From Centrapalus pauciflorus (Eukaryota > Streptophyta > Magnoliopsida > Asterales > Asteraceae), in NCBI GenBank assembly GCA_020465985.1, contig JAANYP010003267.1, positions 61,733 through 125,732 of the forward strand: a stretch of 64,000 nucleotides of DNA. Reading direction: 5' to 3'. The notes under the pieces are model-generated. The model was given only the letters and a program-made list of their open reading frames with translations, searched no databases and was not told the origin of the DNA. Shown in pieces: positions 50,851-62,601 of this stretch; positions within the stretch are counted from its first letter, which is position 1; every line of letters starts with the position of its first letter. Made by a program: the position numbers and the translations under genes.

Positions 50851-53331
50851 AAACTCTTTCAAATACCCATCTCTCCTTTCAGGTGACTTGGGTCTTTGAA
50901 CTGGAGTTTGTTGTGGTGCCGAGTGATTTAAGTTCACTCTTTGCCTTTGAGTAGGCATTTGCTGTGGTGCTCTTGAATAATTACGATTATAATTCATTTC
51001 AGACTGATATCCCTGAGCTTTACCCGTTGTGTGATGTCTAACAGGAGCATGTGACCTAACCGGAGTGTAAGCTCTACTAGGTGTTGTGCTCCTATATTGT
51101 TGTTGTGGTCCAGACCTAGATTGATTAATGACTCGATTTGGTGAGTTAGTCCTAATCACTTCTTTTGGTCCACCTTTCACTGGTATTTGTTTCACAGCCG
51201 TTTTTGGCGTAGCTTGCAAAGTTTTCTCGGTACTCTGAGAACTACTAGTGCTCGCAACACTTGTAGAAGGCGTAGCTTGTTCTGGCTTCCCTGTCTTAGG
51301 TGTAGTGTGGACTTTCCTATGCGGACAGTTAGAAGCAACGTGCCCCCTTTCGTGACATCTAAAGCAAGACATTTTATCAATAGACTTCTTGTGTGTGCCC
51401 TTTGACTTAGGTGTCTCATTAGTGTGTGGTTCTTTTGGTGCATCTATAGTGACTGGTTCATCATCCTGATCATTAAAATCAATTTTGTGTTTTCCTACAG
51501 GTGTATCACTAGAGGAAGGCACAAACTTAACTTTCTTAATCTTGACATTAGTATCAGTCACCTTAGGTGTATTTTCCTTTACAGGTTCAGACACTGGTTC
51601 CTATATTTCCTCTAAGTCTACTGATTTCTCAGTTTTCTCCTGAGGTAGGCACATAGTTGTCATTAAAAGGCGGAGGACTCTCATGATATCCTAAACCTAC
51701 AGGCTTTTTAGATTGGCGTTGAGCATCTAAAATTTTCCCTAGGTTAAGAGATGAGTTCCTAAACTTTTCAAGTTTACTATTGACGTCAGCTACCCTTACC
51801 TTAGATTCAGCTAGCTCTATGTCTTTGGTTTTCAGCTCCTTGGTTAATGCCTCAACATGTTCGTACATGAGTTCTAACCTAACACACTGTTCGCTCAGTT
51901 TGTCCTTTAGAACTATAACAACCTGTGCATCAGCCTTAAGCTTATCCCTAAGATCTTGCTTTATAACTTCTAAGCTAGCATTATCGGATTTTTAACGATG
52001 CATTTTGAGCAGATAAATTTTGATGTGTATCTAGTACTAAATTCAACCTATCGTTAGATGTAGCACATAAAACACAAAAATCACGGAAAAGAGAGAAGTT
52101 TAGACTTACCTTGGTATGATCGGATTCCACGTTGGCCATCTGAGCGGCAACCTCCAGAATTGTCTGATCATCTGACTTCTCTACCCACATCGGACTTCTG
52201 TCATTCTGACTGCTGTCCCCAGTGATTTCCTCTGCCCCTTCACACCCATTCTCAGTTACTTCAGCCATAAAGGCTCTAGCATTTGATTCTGGATGTGTAC
52301 TCCAGTCATAAGTGTCGTCTAGCTGTCTGTCTGATGTGACATTCGATAACAGACCAGCTATATTCGCTTGACCGGTTGAAGAACTTGGAAGATATCGTCC
52401 TTGTGATTGGTTCTGATACTGTCCTTGCTGATTCTGATACTGTCCCTAGTAATTCTCTACCTTCAGTCTCTGACACTCTCTAGCGAAGTGTCCCAAACCT
52501 TGACAGTTGTAGCATTTAACCTTGGACTTATCGAAGCCAATCCTATTGTTACTCATATTCAGATTTCTTCCCGTCCTTTTGATGAACCTCTTAACTCTTT
52601 GAGTTACCATGGCCAGTTGCCATTGTAGATCCATCTCTTCAAGATCATCAGGGTCTACCTGATCGTAATCCTCATCCCAGAGAGCAGGATCGTTGATTTT
52701 GCCTTGAACACAATTGCCGTAAGCGGCCACAAATGAAGCCAACAGATTCAGGTGGTCTTCAGCCGATTTTGCGCTCATTGGCATCTTAGAATATCCCTGA
52801 GATGTAGATGCCGGAGTAGCCTGATGCTGCGGCTTTTCTTCTGGTCTAGCAAACCCTAAGAAAGCCCTACTCTGTGATTCTTCAGTCTCTGCCGGTGACG
52901 ACATTTCTCCCGTGAAAAAGGCTGTAGCTGTCTTCATTTCAGCTGCCACTGAAGGTTTTGATTTCCGGAAGTACATTGCAGGATCTTGAACTTGATCAAA
53001 ATCTGACTCCTTCTTTAGCAACTCGAAATGATATGCCCTCAGCGTTCCCACCACATTTTCTAGAGACAGAGTATAGTATTTATCTTCATCATGCTTGATT
53101 AAGGCCACATACATCTCCCACTTGGCCGGTAAAGCATCCAGAAGCTTGTTGTTCTTCTCAGTTTCACTATACTCAATGTCATGACTATCTAACTCTGTAA
53201 GCAGATGATAAAAATGGGTGATTGTCTCCTCCAGCTTTTCATCCTTCAATTCTTTTGAAGATTGCAAACTGCTGTTTGAGCATTTCCATGCGTTTCCTTC
53301 TAACCCTCGGGTTACCCTCACACCTCTTCTC
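50833..53331 (-). pseudogene. Element C gag, N- and C-terminally truncated
   Basis: Starts inside the Gag core at EKRCEGNPRVRRKRMEMLKQ, fused to LTR sequence, so the first 100 or so residues are gone. It continues with HLLTELDSHDIEY (frameshift near 53255), first knuckle CYNCQGLGHFAREC (about 52515-52475), stop at 52446, coiled coil (52110-51700), second knuckle CFRCHERGHVASNC (about 51375-51335) and basic tail to EFKYVD at the deletion junction. It contains the best donor-like site of the family, CAAG^GTAAGT (GT at 52109-52108). Stops and frameshifts make it inactive. Confidence 0.85.
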
Positions 53332-53964
53332 TGACGTGACACACACCAACAAGTGCGGAATCCTCGTTAGTGGCTTGACGGATATAACACTCACACGGAA
53401 CACGGAGACTACCACAACGTTGTACGATCGACCACGAACGAACCTACGCAATGATTCTCTCCGAAAACACATGATATCAGCTGATAAACTCGAAATCGCC
53501 CTTTTGCTTAATCTCACACCAATTCTGCAAAAGTCTCTTAATGATTCGAGTTAATCCCTATTATAGAGGTCCATTCGAGTTTGTCATTGGACAAACTCGA
53601 ATCCAGGCCCAAGGCCCATTTGAGTTTATCTATATGACACATTCGAATTTACCTCCATGTTAAATTAGATACTGACCTAAATTCGAATTTCATCCAATAC
53701 TAAATTCGAATTAATTCTAAATTCGAATTTCACATATTAAACTTATATTTGAACTTATGTTTTAACTTATGTTAGAATTTATCTTTGAACTTTATGTTTG
53801 AACTTCTTGTAATACATCACATCAAGTTCAAACATACAATCAATAAATATCAAACACATAAACACATATATCAAACATTAGTTAGTATTCAATACTTTGT
53901 AGCATGACTTAGACAAAATGCTAATACGACTTAGACTGCTATCGTCACACAGGGTGTACCAACA
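53331..53964 (-). repeat. 5' LTR of element C, inner end deleted
   Basis: Matches the 3' LTR of C but lacks its last 28 or so bases, the PBS, the whole leader and the gag start. It joins gag directly at CCTCTTCTC^TGACGTG on the plus strand. The outer end (CCAACA, 53964) and TSD (53965-53969) are intact. Confidence 0.92.
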
Positions 53965-55089
53965 GTGTCTCACTAGTGTCATGTTCTTTCTTTTCAGCTA
54001 TCGTGACTATTTCCTCCTTTTGATTATTAACTTCAGGTTTAGCTTCTCCTAGAATTTTGTCACTAGAAGACTGCACAAACTTGACTTTCTTAATCGTAGC
54101 ATTATTATTAGTCACCTTAGTTGATTTATCCATATCAGATTCAGACACAGTTTCAACTACTACCTCTGACTCAACTGGTTTATCAGTTTTATCCTGAGGC
54201 TGAGGCACATAATTATCATTAAAAGGTGGAGGACTCTCTTTATAACTTAAACCTACTCGTTTCTTAGACTGATGCTGAGCATCTAAGATTTTCCCTAGAT
54301 TCAGTGAAGAGTTCCTAAACTTTTCTAACTTACTATTTACCTCTACAACTTTAACTCTTGATTCAGCTAGCTCGACCTCCTTAATCATAAGTTCTTTGGT
54401 TAAAGCCTCAACATGCTCATACATCAGTTCTATCCTGACACATTGCTCACTTTATTTGTCTTTTAGAGCAACAACATCTTGAGCATCTGCTTTCAGCTTA
54501 TTCCTAAGATCTTCTTTAATATCTAGGAGACTAGCATTATCTGATTTTAAGGATTCTATTTGAGCAGTTAAATTGTTATATGTTTCTAGAACTAAATTCA
54601 ATCTATCATTGGAAGTAGCACATAAAACACATAAATCACGGAACGTAGAAAAGTTCAGAATTACCTTTTTGTGATCCGATTCCAGGTTCGCCATTTGTGC
54701 GGCAAACTCCAGAATGGTCTGATTGTCTGACTTCTCCACCAACACAGGACTTGTATCACTCTGTTCATTGTCCTCTGTGACTTCCTCTGCTCCGTCATTC
54801 CCGATCTCTGTCACTTCAGCCATGAAGGCTCTAGCGTTCGACTCATGATGTGAACTCCAATCATACGTCCCATCGAGCTGTCTGTCCGATGATACGTTTG
54901 TTAACAGACCCGCGATGTTCGCTTGATTACCCGAACTACCAGACTGATATCTTCCCTGAGATTGATTCTGATAGTTTTCAACTTTGGGTCGTTGACACTC
55001 TCGAGCAAAGTGTCCTAACCCCTGGCAGTTATCGCACTTAACTTTGGATTTGTCGAACCCAATTTTATTGTTGCTAACGTTCAGATTTC
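53965..55089 (-). pseudogene. Element B gag, middle part
   Basis: Begins after element A with NLNVSNNKIGFDKSKVKC, first knuckle CDNCQGLGHFAREC (CCHC spacing kept), DGTYDWSSHHESNARAFMAE, then the coiled coil with an in-frame stop near 54455 (ALKDK*SEQC). It ends near EHDTSET at the insertion site of C; 53965-53969 is the TSD. The candidate donor AAG^GTAATT has its GT at 54664-54663. With C removed, the distance to the acceptor at 44731 is 1343 nt. Confidence 0.85.
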
Positions 55090-55750
55090 TTGTTGGTACA
55101 CCCTGTGTGACGATAGCAGTCTAATCGATCTGCATTATGATTTAAGTAATATTCTGAATATTAACAAGTGTTTTGATATATATGTTTAATATGTGTTTGT
55201 CTGTTATTGATTGTGTGTTTGAACTTGATGTAACATATTACAAGAAGTTCAAACATAAAGGTCAAAGAGTATGTCAAGCATAAGTTAAAACATAAGTTTC
55301 ATCACGTAAGTGTTTAAGTGTATAGGCTAGATTCGAATAGGTTAAGGAAGGCATTCGAATCTGTGATAGATTCGAATGTATCCTTAGATTCGAATGGGCT
55401 AGATTCGAATCTGTCAGATGGACAGATTCGAATGAGGCCTTAGGCCAGATTCGAGGTTGGCCCACAACAGACTCGAATCAGGGTCTATAATTAGGGATAG
55501 ACTCGAATGATTAGCAGACCTTTGGCAGAATTCGTGAGGAATTAAGCAATAGGCGATCTCGAGTTTATCAGCTAGGTGAGTCCCGTTTCGGAGAGAATTA
55601 GTACGTAGGATCGTTCGTGTGTCGTTCGTTCAGCGTCTAATAGTCTCCGTGTTTCCGTTGGTTGAGAGTTGTCCGTCTGACCGTCAACGAGGATTCCGCA
55701 CTCGTTCACGGATCCGCGTCTAGATAGATCTGTCAGTGGTAGACCTTACA
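55090..55750 (+). repeat. 5' LTR of element A
   Basis: Starts TGTTGGTACACCCTGTG and ends GACCTTACA. U3 has AGATTCGAATG/TTCGAATCTG motifs (55330-55480). A TATA-like CTATAATTAG lies at 55485-55494. U5 has the hairpin block AACGAG-GATTCCGCA-CTCGTT near 55690. Confidence 0.95.
55485..55494 (+). promoter_or_regulatory. TATA-like element in the LTR of A
   Basis: CTATAATTAG, placed about 260 bp before the LTR end. D (about 13713), E and C have the same CTATA(A/G)TTA(A/G) string at the equivalent place, so it probably marks the U3/R boundary. Confidence 0.5.
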
Positions 55751-55752
55751 AG

Positions 55753-55765
55753 TGGTATCAGAGCC
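55753..55765 (+). other. Primer-binding site of A
   Basis: TGGTATCAGAGCC, fully complementary to initiator tRNA-Met, 2 nt after the LTR. Confidence 0.95.
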
Positions 55766-56460
55766 TAACGGAGTGTTCGTGGTGTTCTTCGTGTTCATCA
55801 GATACATTCTAGGTTTCTTGACGCTAGTTGGACGGTTTTTCTCTCAAAAACGTGTTTTTGAGCTTAGCAAATTCATATTCGGGAAACACTTTGTCGTTTT
55901 TCACGTTTTTGGTCGAAATCATTATTTTTCATTTGAAAAATAGTGGTTTAATCCGTAAAACGTCAAAAAATCAAAGTGTTAGCCGTTTTTCGAGTTTGCG
56001 GCGCTCGAATCTATAGGGGTAATTAGGGTTTTACTTTATTTTCGAGTCTAACCAAAATACGCTCCTTTCGAGTCAATTTCAGTCAGTTTCGAGTCTGTGT
56101 TGCTTCGAATCTGTTAATACATTCGAATTGGATCTCGAGTCTATATTGTTTCGAGTTTGTTTCGAGTCTGTTACTGTTTCGATTCTGTTCTTCGATTCTA
56201 CTGAATTTCGATTCTGTTGTGCCTTCGATTCTAAGGGTCTTCGAGTTTAAGAGTCCTTCGAATCTGACCTATCTTCGAATCTGTGGGATTGTTCGAATCT
56301 GACATTATTTCGAATCTACTTGAACTTTAAGACTTAATCGAATTTAATTCCAAAAGATTAAACATTAATTAGTTTCGAATCTATCTAGATTCGAATAATT
56401 TAATTTAAATCAGTTTCTAATTAAATTAATTAAGTTCAAATTCAAATTCTTTCAGAAAAG
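55766..56460 (+). other. gag leader of A with TTCGAATCTG repeats
   Basis: About 700 bp of untranslated leader. The first 230 bp are conserved with E. From about 55990 to 56400 there are many TTCGAATCTG and TTCGAGTCTG motifs, matching those in the A LTR. No credible gene. Confidence 0.8.
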
Positions 56461-59222
56461 ATGTCGAACCTTCAGAAATTCCTTGAAATGGATCACGAAG
56501 TTGGGAAGGCCAATGCACCACCTAAGCTGATGAAAGTTGAGGATTACTACTGGTGGAAGGATAGATTCACGGATTTTGTACGATTCAACGACATGCGCAT
56601 GTGGGTGTGCATTGATGAAGGGTACATTCCACCAGTATCTGAGGTAGAAGGCCGTCAAAAGGTTCTGTCATACCAAATGATGAAAGAGGATGACAAGAAA
56701 CTATTTGAAGCTGAAAACAAGGCTTTCTCTATTATCCGAATGGCGTTACCTCAAGATATCTTGCACACATTTCGGACTCAGAGGACGTCGAAAGAGCTTT
56801 GGGAGTCTCTTCAGAAACGGTGTGAGGGTAATCCACGGGTACGTAGAAAGCGTACAGAGCTGTTGACCCAACAGTTTGCAATTTTCCAGGCTCTTAAGGA
56901 TGAACAGTTGGATGATATTATCACACGATTTTATCATCTGATAACAGAGCTTGAAAGTCATGGCATTGAGTATTCTGACACAGACAAGAACAACAAGCTT
57001 CTTGATGCCCTACCAGCCAAATGGGCTATGTATGTGGCTATGATTAAGCTGAATGAAGATAAATACTATGCTCAATCACTGGATGACATCGTGGGAACGT
57101 TGAGGGCATATCACTTCGAAATGATAAAGGCTGAGACAGATTATGAGCAAGTCCAAAATCCGGCGATGTATTTTGGAAAGACATCAAAATCATCAGTGAC
57201 AGCTGATCAGAAGAGTGCTACAGCGTTTTTCACCGGAGAAACGTCATCGCCACCAGAGTCCGAAGACTCACTGAATCGCGCGTTCTTAGGGTTAGGAAGA
57301 TCGGAAGAACCGCAACCTCAAGTCAATCAGGCATCTACAAGTCAGAACTATTCAAAGATGCCAATGAGCGCAAAATCGGCGGAAGAACATCTGAATCTGC
57401 TTGCTTCGTTTGTGGCCGCATATGGAAATTGCGTTCAAGGGAAGATCAATGATCCGGCTCTTTGGGATGAAGATTACGTTCAGGTCGACCCTGATGACTT
57501 AGAGGAGATGGATCTTAAATGGCAACTGGCCATGGTAACCCAACGGGTTAAGAGATTCATAAAGAGAACTGGGAGGAATCTCCAGATGAATAACAAGGGG
57601 ATAGGATTTGATAAGTCCAAGGTCAAATGCTACAACTGTCAGGGATTGGGACATTTCGCGAGGGAGTGTCAAAGACCGAAGGTAGCGTCATACCAGGGAC
57701 AGAGTCAGCATCAAGGACAGTACCAAAATCAGTCCCAACAGAGATATCTTCCGAGTTCTTCATCTGGTCAAGCCAATCTAGCGGGTCTGATATCCAATGT
57801 CACTTCTGACAGACAGCTAGATGGTTCCTATGACTGGAGTTCACATCCGGAGTCCAATGCTAGAGCTTTCATGGCTGAAGTTACGGAGAATGGTTGTGAT
57901 GAGGATGAGCAGACCACAAGGGACAGCAGTCCGATGTGGGTAGAGAAAGCGAATGATCAGACCGTGCTGGAGTTTGCTGCTCAGATGGCCAACGTGGAAT
58001 CTGATAACTCTAAGGTTAGTCTTTCTAATTCTCTATTTCGTGATTTATGTGCCTTATGTGTTAGTTCTAACGATAGGTTAAATCTAGTCTTAGACTCACA
58101 TAAGACCATAGCTGCTCAAAATGAAAACTTAAAAATAGAAAATGCTAGCCTAAATGATATAAAGCAGGATTTAAAGGAAAAACTTAAGGCTGATGCTCAA
58201 GATGTAATCGTTCTAAAAGACAAACTGAGTGAGCAGTGTGTTAGGATAGAAATTCGAGCCTAAACCTAGGGAAAGTCTTAGATGCCCAAAGACAGTCTAA
58301 GAAGCCTGTAGGTCTAGGTTTTCACGAGATTCCTCCACCTTTCAATGATAACTATGTGCCTCAGCCTCAGGAGAAAACTGACAAGTCAGTAGTTTTAGAG
58401 GACCTGCCTGAACCTACACTTGAGCCTAAAGTAGAAAATACACCTAAGGTGACTGACTCAACCGTCAAGGTCAAGCAAGTGAAATTTGTGTCTTCCTCCA
58501 GTGAAACACCTGCAGGAAAACAGAAAATTTCATGGGCTGACCAGGTCGAAGAGACAGACACTGAAGATGTACCAAAGGCATTAGACACTAATGAGACACC
58601 TAGATCTAAGGGACCAACCAAAAAGTCCATGGATAAGATGTCTTGCTTTAGATGTCACGAGAAAGGGCACGTTGCTTCTCACTGTCCTAATAGGAAAGCT
58701 GATGTTACATCTAAGACAGTGAATCCAACACCTGTTAAGCCCTCACCAAGAGTGGCGAGCACTAGTAGTTCTCAGAGTACCGAGAAAACTGTGCAGGCCG
58801 CACCAAAACCTGTTGTGAAACAAACACCGGTTAAGGTTGGACCAAAAGAAGTGGTTAGGACAAATTCACCGAATCGTGTCTTTAATCAATCTAGGTCAGC
58901 ACCTCAACAAGTCTATAGGAGCACCACACCTAGCAGGTCACACACTCCAGTTAGGTCACATACTCCTGTTAGACAATATGTTCCGGTAAAAGCTCAGGGA
59001 TCACAGTCTGAAATGCATTATAATAAGACTTATTCTAGAGCACCACAACAAATGCCTACTCAAAGGCAAAGAGTGAATCTAAATCACTCGGCACCACAAC
59101 AGAATTCAGTTCAAAGGCCCAAGTCACCTGAAAGGCGAGATGGGTATTTGAAAGAGTTCAAGTATGTGGACGAGAATGGTATTACCAAGTCAGTCATGGC
59201 TTGGGTTCCCCGTGATAACTAA
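56461..59222 (+). pseudogene. Element A gag, one deletion
   Basis: Starts MSNLQKFLEMDHEVGKANAP. Open for 600 codons: UBN2-type core (FSIIRMALPQDILHTFRTQ, FYHLITELESHGIEYSD), NLLASFVAAYGNCVQGKIND, first knuckle CYNCQGLGHFAREC (57630-57671), and a coiled coil. At about 58250 a deletion of roughly 45-50 codons, from RIELMYEHVEAL to KLEKFRN, shifts the frame and stops it at 58261. The rest is open at 58356-59222: second knuckle CFRCHEKGHVASHC (58643-58684), basic Ser/Pro/Arg tail, end KSVMAWVPRDN and UAA. Otherwise very similar to E gag. Forms the particle and binds RNA. Confidence 0.9.
58012..58020 (+). promoter_or_regulatory. Candidate 5' splice site in A gag
   Basis: AAG^GTTAGT at VESDNSKVSL; the GT is at 58015-58016, phase 0. 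Conserved in position in all five copies. Confidence 0.4.
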
Positions 59223-59244
59223 CCTATTTTTCTTTCATGTGCAG
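59214..59244 (+). promoter_or_regulatory. Candidate branch point and 3' splice site at the A gag/pol junction
   Basis: AACTAAC (gag UAA 59220-59222), a T-rich run one T longer than in E, then TTTCATGTGCAG ending at 59244. The extra T puts pol out of the gag frame for read-through. A splice to 59245 would still be in phase 0. Confidence 0.5.
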
Positions 59245-62200
59245 GAGATAACTACCGGTCCAAACAACAAGTGGTTCGTCGACAGTGGTTGCTCCAGGCA
59301 CATGACGGGGGAAAGAAGTCTTCTCACAGACTTCAAGGGGGGTAATAGGGGATTTGTATCATTCGCGGGCAACAAAGGAGGAAATATCACTGGAACTGGA
59401 GAAGTCACTAATGGGACGATTACATTAGATCAAGTTTATCACGTTGATAAACTGGTTCATAATCTCATTAGTGTATCTCAAATCTGTGATAAGAAGAACT
59501 CAGTGTTATTTACTGACACTGAGGCGTTAGTGCTAAAGCCGGGATTCAAGATACCTGAAGATTGGATATTGATGCGGGCTCCAAGGAAGAATGACTTGTA
59601 CATGCTCGACATGAACAAGCCAGATAATTCGATGGGTCCGATCTGCTTACTATTAAAAGCTTCGGAGACGGAATCGGTTTTGTGGCACAGACGAATGGCT
59701 CACTTGCACCTGAGGAAAATGAACTACATAACGAAGAATGGTTTGGTGCAAGGTGTGCCTCTGAAGAGCTTTCAGTTTGAAGATAAGTGTCTACCGTGCA
59801 TGAAGGGCAAGCAACATAAAAAGACACACAAGTCCAAGAAGCTGAATTCCATAACCTCGACATTCGATTTGTTGCATATGGACCTTTTCGGCCCTATCAA
59901 CAAAAGGAGTATAGGAGGTAGTTGGTTTTGCTTAGTTATCACTGACGATTACTCACGGTTTTCATGGGTTTTCTTTTTTAGGTACGAAGGACGAGACGGC
60001 TACAAAGCTCATCGGGTTCTTAGACCAAGTGGAGAATTCCTAAAACATATTCGTAGTGATAATGGGACTGAATTTAAAAACTCTGTAATTGGTGTATATT
60101 GCCTATCAAAGGGCATCGTGCATCAATTCAGTGCACCATATGAACCACAACAGAATGGGGTGGCCGAACGTAAAAACAGAACATTGATTGAGGCTGCAAG
60201 GACTATGCTTTCGGATTCAAAGCTTCCTACCATGTTTTGGGGGGAGGCAGTGAATACCGCGTGCCACATTTTAAATAGAGTCCTTACAGTCAAATCATTG
60301 AACAAAACATGTTATGAAATTTTGAATAAAAGGCCACCTAACTTAACTGGATTCGAACCGTTTGGAGTACCATGTACACTTTTAAGGACAAAACATCAAC
60401 CGAAGTTTGGTGAAAAGGCTGACGAAGGATACTTCCTAGGTTATGTGCCAAACTCACCAAACAAACGGGTTTTTAACAAAAGGAGTGGTACTGTGGAGAT
60501 TGTGTATAATATTGAAGTCACAAGTTATACACATGAACCCCAAACTGGTCCGGAATGGATATTTGACTATGATAAGTTATTTGAGTCATTTAACATTCCT
60601 TTGGATGATACTGCAGGTACAATCGATAAAGACATGGCGACGTTGCATCTAAATGACGATGGCCATATTTTTCCAAGGACCACGTTCGAATCTACGTCCG
60701 AGCCTACTGCGACTGTAGATGGGTCTCCAGAAGTTGCTAATCCAGAAGAACCTAATACTGAGAATCAGACTCAAGCATCAAGTTCTGCCTCTGAGGAAAA
60801 CGTCAGTGAGGAAGAAAATGTAGAAGCTGAGCCTGTTCCCCCTTTAGGTGAAATAGGATCCAACTTAGGAGATAATCTAAGGGTAGACGAAATAGAGACC
60901 TCTAGGATTAACAAGAACCATCCTATAGATAGCATCATAGGAAATCCTAACGAGGGTGTGAGGACTCGGAGTAGTGTAAATAACAACACTGTGTTGTTGT
61001 CGATGATAACCGACTCCGAGGCATATCATACATGTCTATATTCGTGTTTCATATCGCAAGTAGAGCCCAAAAATGTGCAAATGGCACTTAAGGACAACTC
61101 CTGGGTTGAAGCGATGCAGGAAGAACTTTCACAATTTAGGAAACTAGAAGTGTGGGAGTTAGTTCCGTTACCCCGAGGGGAGATTGCAATAGGAACCAAA
61201 TGGGTTTTTAAGTGCAAGAGAGACGATCGGGGTATAGTCACGCGCAACAAGGCGAGATTAGTTGTAAAGGGTTTCAACCAAGAGGAGGGAATCGATTACA
61301 ACGAAGTGTTTGCACCTGTAGCAAGGTTAGAAGCAATTAGGTTGTTTTTAGCTTTTGCCTCCTTCAAAGGCTTTAAAGTATATCAACTGGATGTTAAGAG
61401 TGCTTTCCTATATGGGAAAGTGAAGGAGTTGGTGTACGTAGAACAACCGCCCGGGTTTACCGATCCTAAATATCCTGATAGAGTATATCGCTTAGATAAG
61501 GCTCTTTATGGATTACATCAGGCACCTAGGGCGTGGTATGAGACTCTATCCAACCATCTGTTAGAAAATGGCTTTGAGAGGGGTAGGATAGATAGTACTC
61601 TTTTTGTGAAGAGAAAAGGAGATCACTTTATCTTGGTGCAAGTGTACGTCGATGATATCATCTTTGGATCATCAGACGAATAGATGTGCAAAGATTTTGA
61701 GAAGGTGATGAAGTCAAAGTTCGAGATGAGTGCTATGGGGGAGTTGAATTTCTTTTTGGGGTTACAAGTTGACCAGAAGAAGGAAGGCATGTTTATCCAT
61801 CAGACCAAGTATGTCTATGACATATTGGAACGGTTTGGGATGGAAGGAACAAAGTTGACTGCCCATTTCAGCACGCCGATTCCAGTGAATCACAATCTCG
61901 GGCCGGGTACTGAAAGTGATACCGATGTGGATCCGACTTTATATCGGGCCATGATTGGGTCACTTATGTATTTAACTGCTTCAAGACCTGATATTATGTT
62001 TGCTGTGTGTATCTGTGCTAGGTTTCAAGCGAATCCGAAGGAGATGCATATGAAAGCTGTGAAGCGGATTCTACGATACCTCAAGTCGAAACCGAAGCTG
62101 GGACTTTGGTATCACGCGGAGGGAGATCTAGAGTTGGAGGCGTTCACGGATTCTGACTACGGAGGATGCAGCTTGACGCGCAAATCTACGACTGGTGGTT

Positions 62201-62601
62201 GTCAGTTCCTAGGAGGGAGATTGGTGTCCTGGCAATGCAAGAAACAAACATCGGTAGCCGTGTCAACGTGCGAGGCCGAGTATGTTGCTGCTGGTAGTTG
62301 CTGTTCACAGGTTTTGTGGATACAACAACAATTGCGGGATTACAATTTGGCTTATACTCAAACTCCAATTAGGATAGACAATCAATCTACTATTGCGATA
62401 ACAAATAATCCAGTTAAACACAGTAAAACAAAGCACATAGACATAAGACATCATTTTATTCGTGATTGTGCTGAAAAGAACTTGATCAAACTGATAAAGG
62501 TGGCAACTGAAGATAATAATGCTGATTTATTTACCAAAGCGTTTGATAAGTCACGTTTTGAGTATTTAATTCAACTTAATGGAATGCGCAACCCAGAGTA
62601 A
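59245..62601 (+). pseudogene. Element A pol (PR-IN-RT-RNase H), nearly intact
   Basis: Protease WFVDSGCSRHMTG lies at about 59272-59310 and the pre-integrase HHCC at HRRMAHLHL...CLPCMKGKQHKKTH (about 59690-59825). Integrase follows with VITDDYSRF, RSDNGTEFKN and GVAERKNRTLIEAARTML (the DDE residues present). An extra T near 59980 and a compensating loss near 60045 garble about 22 residues between the first two. RT has KTKWVFKCKRDDRG-type start, GFNQEEGIDYNEVFAPVARL, KVYQLDVKSAFLYG and the VQVYVDDIIFGS active site. It is interrupted by a TAG at 61681-61683 where relatives have Lys. RNase H follows: DSDYGGC, CEAEYVAAGSCCSQVLW and RIDNQSTIAITNN (the catalytic D, E, D) and HHFIRDCAEKNLIKL, stop at 62599. 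Copies RNA and integrates DNA. Confidence 0.93.

Larger units (their letters stand above)
45379..53964 (-). mobile_element. Copia element C, gag + ORF3 derivative without pol
   Basis: Minus-strand element with TSD GTGTC. It has a 5' LTR remnant (53964-53331), gag lacking its N-terminus, no protease, integrase, RT or RNase H at all, spacer, ORF3, PPT and a full 3' LTR. Two internal deletions shape it, at 53331 and 50820-50850. It inserted in gag of B. Confidence 0.9.
37399..55089 (-). mobile_element. Copia element B, host of A, C and F
   Basis: Minus-strand member of the A/C/D/E family. Pieces in transcription order: gag (55089-53970, then 45378-44752 after C), pol (44730-41856), spacer and ORF3 leader (41855-39817), ORF3 (39814-37399, truncated where F begins). 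Its 5' LTR and gag start lie beyond element A, outside the window. Its 3' LTR was not found. Confidence 0.8.
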
